A DNA stretch of 10,181 bases from Clostridiales bacterium UBA3953. Its GTDB lineage: Bacteria > Bacillota > Clostridia > Oscillospirales > CAG-272. Position numbers and translations under genes: made by a program. Shown here piece after piece: positions 1 to 7,427 of this stretch. The notes under the pieces were generated by a model, which was given only the letters and a program-made list of their open reading frames with translations, had not been told where the DNA came from and did no database searches. The number at the start of each line of letters is the position of its first letter. Position 1 is the first letter of the stretch. The stretch lies in assembly GCA_002385415.1 (NCBI GenBank), contig DGDL01000015.1, positions 1 to 10,181 on the forward strand, written 5' to 3'.

Positions 1-221
1 AGAGACAGCTATTATACCGAGTATAAGAGACGGCGGATTGTTATAACTGTGCGTTATCGGACAATGCGATTTCTGCATTAAATTAAGTCGGACCGGTGGC
101 TGTTTGGCCGGTGAAAAGCGCTCCGCAATGAAGCTGCATCTGGCGCAACCTTTATGCTGGCTTGGCTTGCCGGGTGTATGATAAAAATTAAGACTGTGAA
201 TTTTACTTCTTGGAGAAAATC

Positions 222-1661
222 ATGAAAAAACTGCTTATTTTATTTCTTGCTGCCGCTGTGGCAGCGACGGTGCTGTTTTCGTGTTCGGACAGCGGCACAA
301 AAGATGCAACAGGGAGCGATAAGACTTTGCCGACCGAGACTGAAACGGAAACCGAAATTCGTGAAGAATTGCCCGAAAAGTACTATGACGGCAGGGAATT
401 TCGCGTTTTCTGCGACGAGGGAACTGGTTGCAAAGACGATTTCGTTGCGGAGCAGCTCAACGGCGAGATATTCAACGACTCGGTTTTCAGCCGCAATATG
501 GCGCTCGAGCAGCGTTTTGGCATAAAATTCGTTCCGCATATTGCCGGATACGGCGACGGTTTTACAAGAAACATAGACACCATGATACTTGCCGGCGATA
601 ATGCGTTTGAAGTCGCCATGGGCATGAACAATGTCTACTCGGGAATAACGACGCTTGTCTATGAAGGGCGGTTTATCGACTGGAACGGGCTGCCCTATGT
701 CGACCTCGAAAAGCCCTGGTGGGACACGAACGTAATCCGCGACCTGTGTTTCGGAAACAAGATATACATGATGGCGGGCGACTATAATGTCTCCACACTC
801 GGCAACACGCGAATCATACTGTTTAACAAAAACCTTTTCACCGACCTGAATATTGATTATCCCTATGAATCGGTGCTCGAGGGCACATGGGTGTTCGATG
901 ATTTCCTTGAAATCTGCAAACTGGGGCTTGCCGACCTCAACGGCGACGGGAAGATAAACTATAAAGACGACAGGTTCGGCTTCACTGGCTGGTATTGCGA
1001 CGCAAACGAAAGTATTTTCTTCGGTCTGGGCGGCACATATACGGTTAAAGACGAAAGCAATCTGCCCGCATTTAATCTCGACAACGAAAAAACCTTCGAC
1101 CTTGTCGACAAGGTGATAGCCGTATTTGCTGCCGACAACGGAGGATACCTCAACACGGTCGACTGGGGAATCGATATGGAGATATTTGCGCAAAGCCGGT
1201 CGCTGATGCTTAATTCAAGGTTTATACTTTTGCCAAACTTCCGTGACATGGAAGACGATTTCGGCATAATCCCGCACCCAAAGCTGACCGAACAGCAGCA
1301 GGAGTATCTTGAAAGCGTTGATGCGGTGTGCACAATGACCTATATCCCGATAACGGCTCAAGACCTTGAGTTTATATCCATAATGCTTGAAGCAATGGCG
1401 GCCGAGTCATATCGTAATGTCATGCCTGCCTACTATGACGTAGTGCTTACCACAAAGTTGACACGCGACAACGATTCCGAGGCGATGATAGACATAATCA
1501 AAAACTCGCGCAGCTATCCGCTTCAGCTTACGACCTTCAACTTCAACATGTTCACGCCGTTTGTGACGCAGCAGAAAAACAACATGGCATCGTTTTACAA
1601 ATCAAACGAAAAGCGCGGACTCGATGAGCTTGAAAAGATAATCGACGCCTACTCGTCTTGA
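222..1661 (+). CDS. Extracellular solute-binding lipoprotein (ABC transporter type)
   Basis: The 479-residue product begins with a lipoprotein signal: two Lys, a hydrophobic stretch, then a LFSC lipobox with the acylated Cys at residue 21. A Ser/Gly/Asp-rich linker with four Thr-Glu repeats (residues 38-45) follows. I chose the ATG at 222 because GGAG at 212-215 sits six bases upstream; the in-frame TTG at 210 overlaps that site. The body has the look of the sugar or peptide-type solute-binding proteins common in Clostridia, with phrases such as GTWVFDDFLE and DRFGF. Residues 238-250 form an EF-hand-like calcium loop (D238, N240, D242, G243, I245, D249/D250). It would sit on the outer face of the membrane and hand a ligand to an ABC permease. 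No permease or ATPase gene lies in the window, so the ligand cannot be named and the partner may be upstream or elsewhere. The family call is fairly sure and the substrate unknown. Confidence 0.8.
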   Translation: MKKLLILFLAAAVAATVLFSCSDSGTKDATGSDKTLPTETETETEIREELPEKYYDGREFRVFCDEGTGCKDDFVAEQLNGEIFNDSVFSRNMALEQRFGIKFVPHIAGYGDGFTRNIDTMILAGDNAFEVAMGMNNVYSGITTLVYEGRFIDWNGLPYVDLEKPWWDTNVIRDLCFGNKIYMMAGDYNVSTLGNTRIILFNKNLFTDLNIDYPYESVLEGTWVFDDFLEICKLGLADLNGDGKINYKDDRFGFTGWYCDANESIFFGLGGTYTVKDESNLPAFNLDNEKTFDLVDKVIAVFAADNGGYLNTVDWGIDMEIFAQSRSLMLNSRFILLPNFRDMEDDFGIIPHPKLTEQQQEYLESVDAVCTMTYIPITAQDLEFISIMLEAMAAESYRNVMPAYYDVVLTTKLTRDNDSEAMIDIIKNSRSYPLQLTTFNFNMFTPFVTQQKNNMASFYKSNEKRGLDELEKIIDAYSS

Positions 1662-1666
1662 CCCCA

Positions 1667-1713
1667 TAAAATAAAAAAGCGCCGCCTGCAGGGAGCGCTC
1701 CCCGCGGGCGGCG
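1667..1713 (-). terminator. Intrinsic terminator of thiT, possibly bidirectional
   Basis: Read on the minus strand, a long GC-rich hairpin (1680-1713) is followed by six T residues (1678-1673) and a further T-rich stretch, 12 bases after the thiT stop. The outer arms 1681-1689 and 1704-1712 pair with one G-U wobble. The inner part, 1691-1702, is a perfect 12-base palindrome (GGGAGCGCTCCC). On the plus strand the same hairpin starts about 20 bases after the lipoprotein stop but lacks a good T run, so termination in that direction would be weaker. Confidence 0.85.
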
Positions 1714-1724
1714 TCTTGTGACAG

Positions 1725-2342
1725 TTATTTTGCGGTTTTGGCGGCAGACCGGCGCTTTTCGACCGCCGCAAGCACAAACGCGATGGCTGGCGACGCGACA
1801 ACTGTAATAACCGCTTCCGGCACCATGTAAGTGGCGTTGTAAATTGTCGAGTATGTCCACATGCCCGTCCTCATGACAAGGTCGTTCCACTCACCCGCCT
1901 TGGTGATTTCATACCATACCACAGCTCCGGATAGAAGGTGAGACAGGAAACGAAGGGCACACGCCGCAAGCGATGCCATCACTATCAGCGCAAGCCGCTT
2001 TTTATAGGTCGCATCGGCGGGCGGCCGGAAAAACGAGGCGACCCCGAGCACCGTAAAGGCGATTATGTAGTCAAGCAGTATGCAGAGTATAACCCCCTCA
2101 AGTGACGGAACCCAGGACAGCGAGCCCATCCCGAGCAAAAGCTGCGTCATTGAATAGACAAACGCCGCAGCAAACCCCCATTTCGGCCCGTGTCTGAGCG
2201 ATGCGACAATAATCGGTGCCATGGAAAACAGTGTGACCGAGCCTCCCAGCGGTGCCTCGTAAACTTTGATCATTGAAAGCACCGCGGCAAGCGCTACCAT
2301 GACCGCGCATTCCACAAGTATGCGCGTTTTTGTGTTTTGCAC
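1725..2342 (-). CDS. thiT: ThiT, thiamine-specific S component of an ECF transporter
   Basis: This 205-residue, very hydrophobic protein has about six membrane segments and is the substrate-capturing subunit for thiamine. It works with the shared ECF module (EcfA, EcfA', EcfT), which is not in this window. The N-terminal GGSVTLFSMAPI phrase (residues 33-44) and the late IYNATYMVPE phrase are typical of ThiT. From what I recall of the Lactococcus lactis structure (E84, H125, W133, Y146, N151), the likely thiamine contacts here are E82, H135, W143, Y164 and N169; the H-to-W spacing of 8 and Y-to-N spacing of 5 match. I chose the GTG at 2342 because GGAGG (2355-2351) lies eight bases before it; a GTG at 2351 overlaps that site. 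The TPP riboswitch in its leader independently supports the role: high cellular thiamine pyrophosphate should switch uptake off. The gene is monocistronic, closed by a terminator 12 bases after its stop. Confidence 0.95.
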   Translation of the reverse strand: MQNTKTRILVECAVMVALAAVLSMIKVYEAPLGGSVTLFSMAPIIVASLRHGPKWGFAAAFVYSMTQLLLGMGSLSWVPSLEGVILCILLDYIIAFTVLGVASFFRPPADATYKKRLALIVMASLAACALRFLSHLLSGAVVWYEITKAGEWNDLVMRTGMWTYSTIYNATYMVPEAVITVVASPAIAFVLAAVEKRRSAAKTAK

Positions 2343-2350
2343 GGAAAACA

Positions 2351-2355
2351 CCTCC
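2351..2355 (-). promoter_or_regulatory. Ribosome binding site of thiT
   Basis: GGAGG on the minus strand, eight bases before the GTG at 2342. It decides between two in-frame GTG codons: the upstream one (2351-2349) shares its first base with this site and cannot be served by it. Confidence 0.8.
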
Positions 2356-2358
2356 GAT

Positions 2359-2397
2359 AAATAAAATTACCGCACACCCGAATAATGGGCTGCGGTA
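2359..2397 (-). terminator. Terminator hairpin of the TPP riboswitch expression platform
   Basis: On the minus strand, TACCGCA (2397-2391) pairs with TGCGGTA (2374-2368). Three more C-G pairs lie further in, beyond a small internal asymmetry, and the loop is AT-rich. The run ATTTTATTT follows directly (2367-2359). It sits between the aptamer and the thiT ribosome binding site, the usual place for a transcription-terminating expression platform. I infer that TPP binding favours this hairpin; I could not identify a clear competing antiterminator by eye. Confidence 0.7.
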
Positions 2398-2444
2398 AAA
2401 AATCTATCGAATTGCTCCGTGTATAAACGTATGCAATACGCATA

Positions 2445-2549
2445 AATAATCTCCCTACGCTGGCATTACCCATTTCAGGTGATAAGGGACCGGAGACCGT
2501 AATCTCGTCTCACATCTCAGCCGAAAGCGTTTCAGCGCCCCTGATTATT
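2445..2549 (-). ncRNA. TPP (THI box) riboswitch aptamer
   Basis: The minus strand carries the conserved THI-box elements in order: GGGGCGC (5' side, about 2541-2535), CTGAGA (about 2521-2516), CCCTTATCACCTGA (about 2488-2475), GGGTAATGCCAGCGTAGGGA (about 2471-2452). The closing P1 helix is a perfect seven-base pairing of AATAATC (2549-2543) with GATTATT (2451-2445). The CTGAGA loop binds the pyrimidine of thiamine pyrophosphate and the GCGTAGGGA side helps to bind the pyrophosphate. The aptamer lies in the 5' leader of thiT, downstream of its promoter, so it should repress the thiamine transporter when TPP is plentiful. Together with a terminator hairpin before the start codon, this is a textbook class of transcriptional OFF switch. 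Confidence 0.97.
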
Positions 2550-2570
2550 CGCGGTATGCGGTTTGAAGTG

Positions 2571-2599
2571 ATTATATCACGCGCAACACCAATTGTCAA
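2571..2599 (-). promoter_or_regulatory. Consensus housekeeping promoter of thiT
   Basis: On the minus strand a perfect TTGACA (2599-2594) is followed after exactly 17 bases by a perfect TATAAT (2576-2571). Transcription would begin near 2564, about 15 bases before the riboswitch P1 helix. A full-consensus promoter suits a gene that is controlled by RNA switching rather than by an activator. Confidence 0.93.
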
Positions 2600-2781
2600 C
2601 ACGGAAAACGGGATTTTGTCGGTTTTGGCATGATGCGGGCGAAAACCGGCAGGTAAAGTTGCCCGGCATATTCCGCTGTGCTGTTTATAGCGTTTACATG
2701 TTTTGTCGCGACATCAAGCTGCCATCGCGCCCGGCGATAAAGGCAAGAGAGGCTATTATTTCGGGCGTTTACAATTTATAC

Positions 2782-2810
2782 TTGAAATCGGATGCTATAC
2801 AGGATATAAT
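2782..2810 (+). promoter_or_regulatory. Near-consensus promoter of the MATE gene, divergent from thiT
   Basis: TTGAAA (2782-2787, one mismatch to TTGACA), a 17-base spacer, then a perfect TATAAT (2805-2810). Transcription would begin near 2817, leaving a leader of about 57 bases before the ATG at 2874. The in-frame codons upstream of 2817 therefore cannot be translated from this transcript, which argues against longer N-terminal forms of the MATE protein. The interval 2600-2781 between the two divergent promoters shows no gene or other signal I can support. Confidence 0.85.
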
Positions 2811-2873
2811 ATTGAAGTTATACAAAATAAGAAAGAAGCTCAAAATACGACATTAAGAGAGAAAAACTATCAA

Positions 2874-4226
2874 ATGGCAGCTACCAGATTTGAACATGAC
2901 CTTTCAAAAGGCAGCGTTCCCAAACAGCTCTTTAAGTTCGCGCTTCCTTTTTTGATTTCAAACCTGATACAGTCGCTTTACAGCGTTGCCGACATGATAA
3001 TTGTCGGGCAGTTTGCCGGAACTGCCGCAATGTCGGGCGTCAATATCGGAAGCCAGGCTACAATGATAATTACAAACGTAGTGTTCGGGCTGTGCGTCGG
3101 CGGTACGGTGCTCATAGGACAGTACCTCGGTGCGGGCAACCGCCAAGCTATCCGCGAGGTGATTGGAACGCTTTTCACCGGTCTGTTTATACTCGCCGGC
3201 ATAATAACCACCGTCATGCTTATTTTAACCGACCCGGTGCTGTATCTTATTAAAACTCCGGCGGAATCTTTTGCTTACGCCAAGTCTTATTTCACCATCA
3301 CAATGCTGGGCACGGTGTTTATCTTCGGATACAACGCTCTGGCCGCTATTATGCGCGGTCTGGGTGACAGCAAAAACCCCCTCTATTTCGTTGCCATCGC
3401 GTGTTTTACAAATATAGTGCTCGACCTGCTGCTTGTCGCGGTTATACCGCTTGGTGCGGCGGGCGCCGCTGTTGCAACGGTTATATCGCAGGCGTTAAGC
3501 ATGGTGCTTTGCGTCGTTTACCTGCGCAAAAAGGGTTTTATTTTTAATTTCAATCGCTCGTCATTTCGACTGCACAAAGACAGAATCAAGCAGATTATAA
3601 AGATAGGACTGCCGTCCGCGATCCAAAACGGTACGGTGGGCATTTCGTTTATGTTTTTGACGGCGTTTGCAAACTCCATCGGATATGCGGCGTCGGCGGC
3701 GCTCGGCGCGGTGGGCAAATACAACAGCTTTGCAATTTTGCCCGCAATTGCCATGAGCTCCTCGGTTTCCGCGATGGCGTCCCACAATATAGGCGCAGGC
3801 GAATACGGGCGTGCCAAAAAGACGATGGTGATAGGCATGCTTTTTGCCGTTGCGGTCACCTATCCGGTGTTTATGCTTACCCAGCTTTTCCCGGAAGCGA
3901 TAATCAAGGTGTTCAATGACGACCCCGCCCTTATATCTTACGGTGTCGAGTATATAAGGGTATTTGCGTTTGATTACCTGATTGTGCCGTTTCTTTTCTG
4001 CCTCAACGGCCTATATACCGGAGCCGGGCACACGCGGTTTACTCTTTTCAGCAGCCTGATATCGGCCATATTAGTGCGCGTTCCGGCAGCCTATATTTTC
4101 GGATTTGTGTTTGACTGGGGACTGCGCGGCATTGGCGTCGGAGCGCCGTTTGCGGCGTTTGTCGCTTTGCTTATCTCGATTACATACTACATTTCCGGCC
4201 GCTGGAAGAAGCGCGTTGTATTATAA
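2874..4226 (+). CDS. MATE-family multidrug/toxin efflux transporter
   Basis: At 450 residues this is the usual length for a MATE exporter, which uses a Na+ or H+ gradient to expel small, often cationic, compounds across the cytoplasmic membrane. About 12 membrane helices fall in two similar halves: the first begins with LFKFALPFLISN (P25) and SVADMIIVG (D40), and the second repeats the pattern at IIKIGLPSAIQNG (P247). A loop typical of the family, RGLGDSKNP, lies at residues 161-169. The ATG at 2874 was chosen because it gives the normal family N-terminus and lies downstream of the promoter at 2782-2810; the reading frame stays open back to 2703 but that part lies partly upstream of the transcription start. 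The ribosome binding site is weak (AGAGAG, 12 bases away). It is 70 bp before the asparagine synthase homologue on the same strand, so co-transcription with the cell-wall genes is possible. Substrate unknown. Confidence 0.93.
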   Translation: MAATRFEHDLSKGSVPKQLFKFALPFLISNLIQSLYSVADMIIVGQFAGTAAMSGVNIGSQATMIITNVVFGLCVGGTVLIGQYLGAGNRQAIREVIGTLFTGLFILAGIITTVMLILTDPVLYLIKTPAESFAYAKSYFTITMLGTVFIFGYNALAAIMRGLGDSKNPLYFVAIACFTNIVLDLLLVAVIPLGAAGAAVATVISQALSMVLCVVYLRKKGFIFNFNRSSFRLHKDRIKQIIKIGLPSAIQNGTVGISFMFLTAFANSIGYAASAALGAVGKYNSFAILPAIAMSSSVSAMASHNIGAGEYGRAKKTMVIGMLFAVAVTYPVFMLTQLFPEAIIKVFNDDPALISYGVEYIRVFAFDYLIVPFLFCLNGLYTGAGHTRFTLFSSLISAILVRVPAAYIFGFVFDWGLRGIGVGAPFAAFVALLISITYYISGRWKKRVVL

Positions 4227-4296
4227 GCGTCAAAAGTTACTAAAATAGAATTGCCAAATTTTTATTTTCGGCACAGCCGGTTTGTTTGGGTGTATT

Positions 4297-6135
4297 ATGT
4301 GCGGTTTTGTAGGATTTTTATATAATATCGAGGAAAAGAAAAAGATTATAGAGCGCATGTCGGCGCGCATTGCGCATCGCGGCCCCGACATGTGGGGCGA
4401 ATATTGTGATGACGACATAGCGCTGGCTTTTCGCAGGCTGTCCATACTCGATCTTTCGGAAGGCGGGCGCCAGCCCATGACATCTCGCGACGGGCGATAT
4501 GTTATCGTCTACAACGGAGAGATTTACAACTTTCTCGAGCTGCGCCGCGAGCTTGAGGCGCGGGGAAGGGAGTTTACAACCCGCTGTGACACCGAGGTGC
4601 TGGTTGCCGCCTATGAGGAATACGGCGAGGGAATCGTGGACAGGCTGCGCGGCATGTTTGCCTTTGTGATTTGGGACAAACATGAGAAAACCCTGTTCGG
4701 AGCGCGTGACATCTTCGGAATAAAGCCCTTTTACTACTGCAAGCCGTCGGGCGGCGGGCTTATCTTCGGCTCGGAGATAAAGGCTTTCCTCGACCATCCC
4801 GCATTTGTCAAGCGGCTTAATCCCCGCGCATTGCGCCCATATCTGACATTTCAATATTCTGCAACCGAGGAAACTTTTTTCGAGGGCGTCTACAAGCTGC
4901 CGCCGGCTCACTGCTTTACCTATAAAAACGGCGAGATGCGCGTAAAGCGCTATTACGACTATGTTTTCGAGGAAGAGCGCATACCGTTTGACGAGTGGGT
5001 CGAGCGGCTGGACGCCGCCGTTCGCGAGTCTGTAGAGGCGCATGGGGTCGGCGATGTAACGGTGGGCGCATTTCTTTCGGGCGGCGTCGACTCAAGTTAT
5101 ATAACCGCCGCGATGATGCCCGCCGTGACCTTCTCGGTCGGGTTCGACTATCACAAATTTGACGAAACGGTTTACGCCGCCGAGCTGTCCGAGAGGCTCG
5201 GCATAAAAAACGTGCGCCGCATGCTCTCTGCCGACGAGTGTTTCGACGCGCTGCCGGCCATCCAGTATCACATGGACGAGCCGCAGTCGAACCCTTCGTC
5301 GGTTCCGCTGTATTTTCTTGCCGAAATTGCAGCCGAGCATGTGAAAGTCGTGCTGTCGGGCGAAGGCTCGGACGAGCTTTTTGCCGGCTATGACTGGTAC
5401 AATGATACGCCGGCGATGAGGAAATATAAAAAGGCTGTGCCGTCATTCATTCGCCGCGTGGCTTCCGCTGCTGCAAGTCGGCTGCCCTATTTCCGTGGGC
5501 GCGATTTTCTCATAAAAGGCTCCGGCCGGCCGGAGGACTACTTTATCGGGCAGGCGCTCATATTCCCCGAACGCGAGGCGGCGGCGGTGCTGCGCCCCGA
5601 ATACCGCATCGGGCCGAGCCCGCACGAGCTGACCGCGCCGGTTTACGCACGCGTGGCCGACTTGCCCGAGCTTGAGAAAAAGCAGTATCTTGACCTTGTG
5701 CTTTGGCAGCCGGGCGATATTCTGCAGAAAGCCGACAAGATGAGCATGGCTCATTCGCTGGAGCTGCGCGTGCCTTTTCTTGACAAAAACTTCTTTGAGG
5801 TGGCGCGAAAAATCCCATCCGACTACAAGGTAAACGAAAAGGGCACAAAATATGTTCTGCGTGCCGCCGCAAACCGCACTTTGCCGGACGATTGGGCAAA
5901 CCGCGAAAAGATAGGTTTCCCCGTGCCCATCCGATATTGGCTGCGCGAGGACAAGTATTACGGCTTTGCGCGCGAGTATTTTAACCTGCCGCAGGCGTCG
6001 GAATTTTTCGATACGGCCGCTTTAAACAGACTTCTCGAGCGTCACCGCTCGGGCACAGAGAACAACGGGCGAAAGATTTGGACTGCGCTGATCTTTCTTG
6101 TATGGTATAAGCGTTTCTTTATTGACGAAAATTGA
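4297..6135 (+). CDS. asnB: Glutamine-dependent asparagine synthase homologue, possible D-Asp amidase of the peptidoglycan bridge
   Basis: The 612-residue protein is a class II amidotransferase. The start is fixed by the need for Cys2 as nucleophile after Met removal (MCGF); an in-frame TTG at 4282 would bury it. The N-terminal glutaminase domain (about 1-215) shows R47, NGEIYN (73-78) and D98. The C-terminal synthase domain (about 235-600) shows the ATP pyrophosphatase loop SGGVDSS (261-267), SGEGSDELFAGY (354-365), and later phrases KADKMSMAHSLELRVPFLD and KIGFPVP. The reaction transfers glutamine nitrogen to an ATP-activated aspartate carboxylate. Free asparagine synthesis is the default reading. 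However, it is followed after 18 bp by a D-aspartate-ligase-like gene, then an aspartate racemase and murE, and the related Lactococcus lactis AsnH amidates D-Asp in the cell-wall cross-bridge. I infer that role here at moderate confidence. All catalytic residues I looked for are present. Confidence 0.93.
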   Translation: MCGFVGFLYNIEEKKKIIERMSARIAHRGPDMWGEYCDDDIALAFRRLSILDLSEGGRQPMTSRDGRYVIVYNGEIYNFLELRRELEARGREFTTRCDTEVLVAAYEEYGEGIVDRLRGMFAFVIWDKHEKTLFGARDIFGIKPFYYCKPSGGGLIFGSEIKAFLDHPAFVKRLNPRALRPYLTFQYSATEETFFEGVYKLPPAHCFTYKNGEMRVKRYYDYVFEEERIPFDEWVERLDAAVRESVEAHGVGDVTVGAFLSGGVDSSYITAAMMPAVTFSVGFDYHKFDETVYAAELSERLGIKNVRRMLSADECFDALPAIQYHMDEPQSNPSSVPLYFLAEIAAEHVKVVLSGEGSDELFAGYDWYNDTPAMRKYKKAVPSFIRRVASAAASRLPYFRGRDFLIKGSGRPEDYFIGQALIFPEREAAAVLRPEYRIGPSPHELTAPVYARVADLPELEKKQYLDLVLWQPGDILQKADKMSMAHSLELRVPFLDKNFFEVARKIPSDYKVNEKGTKYVLRAAANRTLPDDWANREKIGFPVPIRYWLREDKYYGFAREYFNLPQASEFFDTAALNRLLERHRSGTENNGRKIWTALIFLVWYKRFFIDEN

Positions 6136-6153
6136 GGACGGTGTAGATGGTAA

Positions 6154-7365
6154 ATGCATAAAAAACTGCTGCCCGTGTTGCTCGGCGCGGACCTCAACTG
6201 CTACAATATAGCGCGCGCCTTTCACGAGCGCTATGGAGTTCGGTCGCATGCGTTCGGCAAGTATCGCATCGGCGTGACAAAACACACGCGCATACTCGAT
6301 TTCACGGTCGTGCCCGACCTCGACAGCCCTGAAAAGGTAAAATCGACGCTTATAGAGTTTGCCAAGGCGCAAAGCGACCGGATAATGATAGCTTTCGGCT
6401 GCACGGACGCTTATGTCGAGCTGCTTTCGATGCTGCGGGACGAGCTCAGCGAGTACTACATTGTGCCGTATTCGGACTATTCCCTGATAAAACGGCTGAC
6501 CGACAAATCACAGTTTTACGAGCTTTGCAGGCGCATGAACATACCATATCCCGCAACGCATGCAATCGCGCCGGATGCAAAGCCGGAGATACCGTTCCGC
6601 TGTCCGGTGGTAATCAAGCCGGCGGTCAGCTCCGAATACTGGAAACACGAGTTCGAGGGCATGAAAAAAGTCTATGTCGCCGAAACCGAAAGCGAAGCGC
6701 TGGAGATAGTATCGAAAATCCGCGCCTCGGGCTATCCGGAAAACATCATCGTCCAGGACAGGATACCCGGCGACGACTCGCACATGTATGTCTTGACGGC
6801 ATACAGCGACCGAAACGCCAAGGTGCGCATGATGTGCCTCGGGCATGTGCTGCTCGAAGAACATACGCCGAAGGGGCTGGGCAACCACGCGGCTATTATA
6901 ACCGAGACAAACTGCGAGCTGTGCGACAGGCTGCGCTGCCTGCTCGAAGAAGTCGGGTTTGTCGGATACTCAAACTTTGACATAAAATACGACCCTCGCG
7001 ACGACACTTTCCGCGTGTTTGAAATAAATGTGCGGCTTGGCCGCAGCAACTATTATGTCACCGCAGCGGGCAACAATGTCGCACAATACATCGTGCGCGA
7101 TTATCTCGAAGGCGGGTTTACCGATGCCGACGGTTGCAAAATATCCGATAGTGAGATATACTGGCGATATATACCCGACAAAATTGTCTATAAATACTCG
7201 TCGCCCGAAATAAATTCGCGCGTAAAAAATCTGATTTCAAGCGGGCAAGCCTATTCATCGATGCGCTACAAGCCGGATTTGGCGGGCAATCCCCGCAGAA
7301 TGCTTTACGTTTGGCTGCATGAGCTGCGGCATATAGGAAAATTCAAAAAGTACTATAAAAAATAA
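6154..7365 (+). CDS. aslA: ATP-grasp ligase, probable D-aspartate ligase of peptidoglycan bridge synthesis
   Basis: This 403-residue cytoplasmic protein has an N-terminal substrate domain (PVLLGADLNCYNIARAF, residues 7-23) and an ATP-grasp domain. ATP-grasp signatures are the nucleotide lysine in VVIKPAVSSEYW (K155), the IIVQDRIPGDD segment (198-208) and the magnesium motif FEINVRLGRS (E290, N292). From memory it matches the D-aspartate ligase of Enterococcus faecium along its whole length, including YSDYSLIKRL, VRMMCLGH and NFDIKYDPRD. That enzyme joins the beta-carboxyl of D-Asp to the epsilon-amine of L-Lys in UDP-MurNAc-pentapeptide, using ATP. The following aspartate racemase (62 bp on) and murE support the same role. 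Related ATP-grasp carboxylate-amine ligases with other substrates exist, so exact amino-acid specificity is inferred. The start is the ATG at 6154; no strong ribosome binding site is visible (GAGG at 6134-6137 is far, GATGG close), so translation may be coupled to the asparagine synthase gene 18 bp upstream. Confidence 0.85.
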   Translation: MHKKLLPVLLGADLNCYNIARAFHERYGVRSHAFGKYRIGVTKHTRILDFTVVPDLDSPEKVKSTLIEFAKAQSDRIMIAFGCTDAYVELLSMLRDELSEYYIVPYSDYSLIKRLTDKSQFYELCRRMNIPYPATHAIAPDAKPEIPFRCPVVIKPAVSSEYWKHEFEGMKKVYVAETESEALEIVSKIRASGYPENIIVQDRIPGDDSHMYVLTAYSDRNAKVRMMCLGHVLLEEHTPKGLGNHAAIITETNCELCDRLRCLLEEVGFVGYSNFDIKYDPRDDTFRVFEINVRLGRSNYYVTAAGNNVAQYIVRDYLEGGFTDADGCKISDSEIYWRYIPDKIVYKYSSPEINSRVKNLISSGQAYSSMRYKPDLAGNPRRMLYVWLHELRHIGKFKKYYKK

Positions 7366-7427
7366 ACTTGCGCCGGCAAATTCATGGCTGCCAGACAAAC
7401 TTAATCCGTGTAAAGGTATTTATTGAT

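Noticed and set aside
1..209. Possible tail of an upstream gene: frame 1 is open from the edge to TAA at 79-81, frame 2 to TAA at 44-46
   Set aside because: Too short to show any recognisable family, and the two frames cannot be told apart. No promoter, RNA gene or clear terminator was found in this stretch; TATGAT at 177-182 has no matching -35 element.
240..1193. A 317-codon open frame on the minus strand opposite the lipoprotein gene
   Set aside because: It lies wholly antisense to a well-supported lipoprotein gene, has no recognisable domain or ribosome binding site, and similar antisense frames occur opposite most genes here because of the codon composition.
2593..2856. An 87-codon open frame on the plus strand in the divergent intergenic region
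   Set aside because: It runs through both promoter regions, has no ribosome binding site or recognisable sequence, and ends within the MATE leader.
2703..2873. 57-residue N-terminal extension of the MATE protein
   Set aside because: The segment contains the promoter at 2782-2810, is not membrane-like, and the normal MATE N-terminus begins at the ATG at 2874.
4216..4290. Possible promoter (TTGTAT and TAAAAT, 19-base spacer) and small CGGC/GCCG hairpin between the MATE and asparagine synthase genes
   Set aside because: The -35 and spacing are poor and the hairpin has only four pairs with an interrupted T stretch; neither reaches the standard of the other signals in the window.
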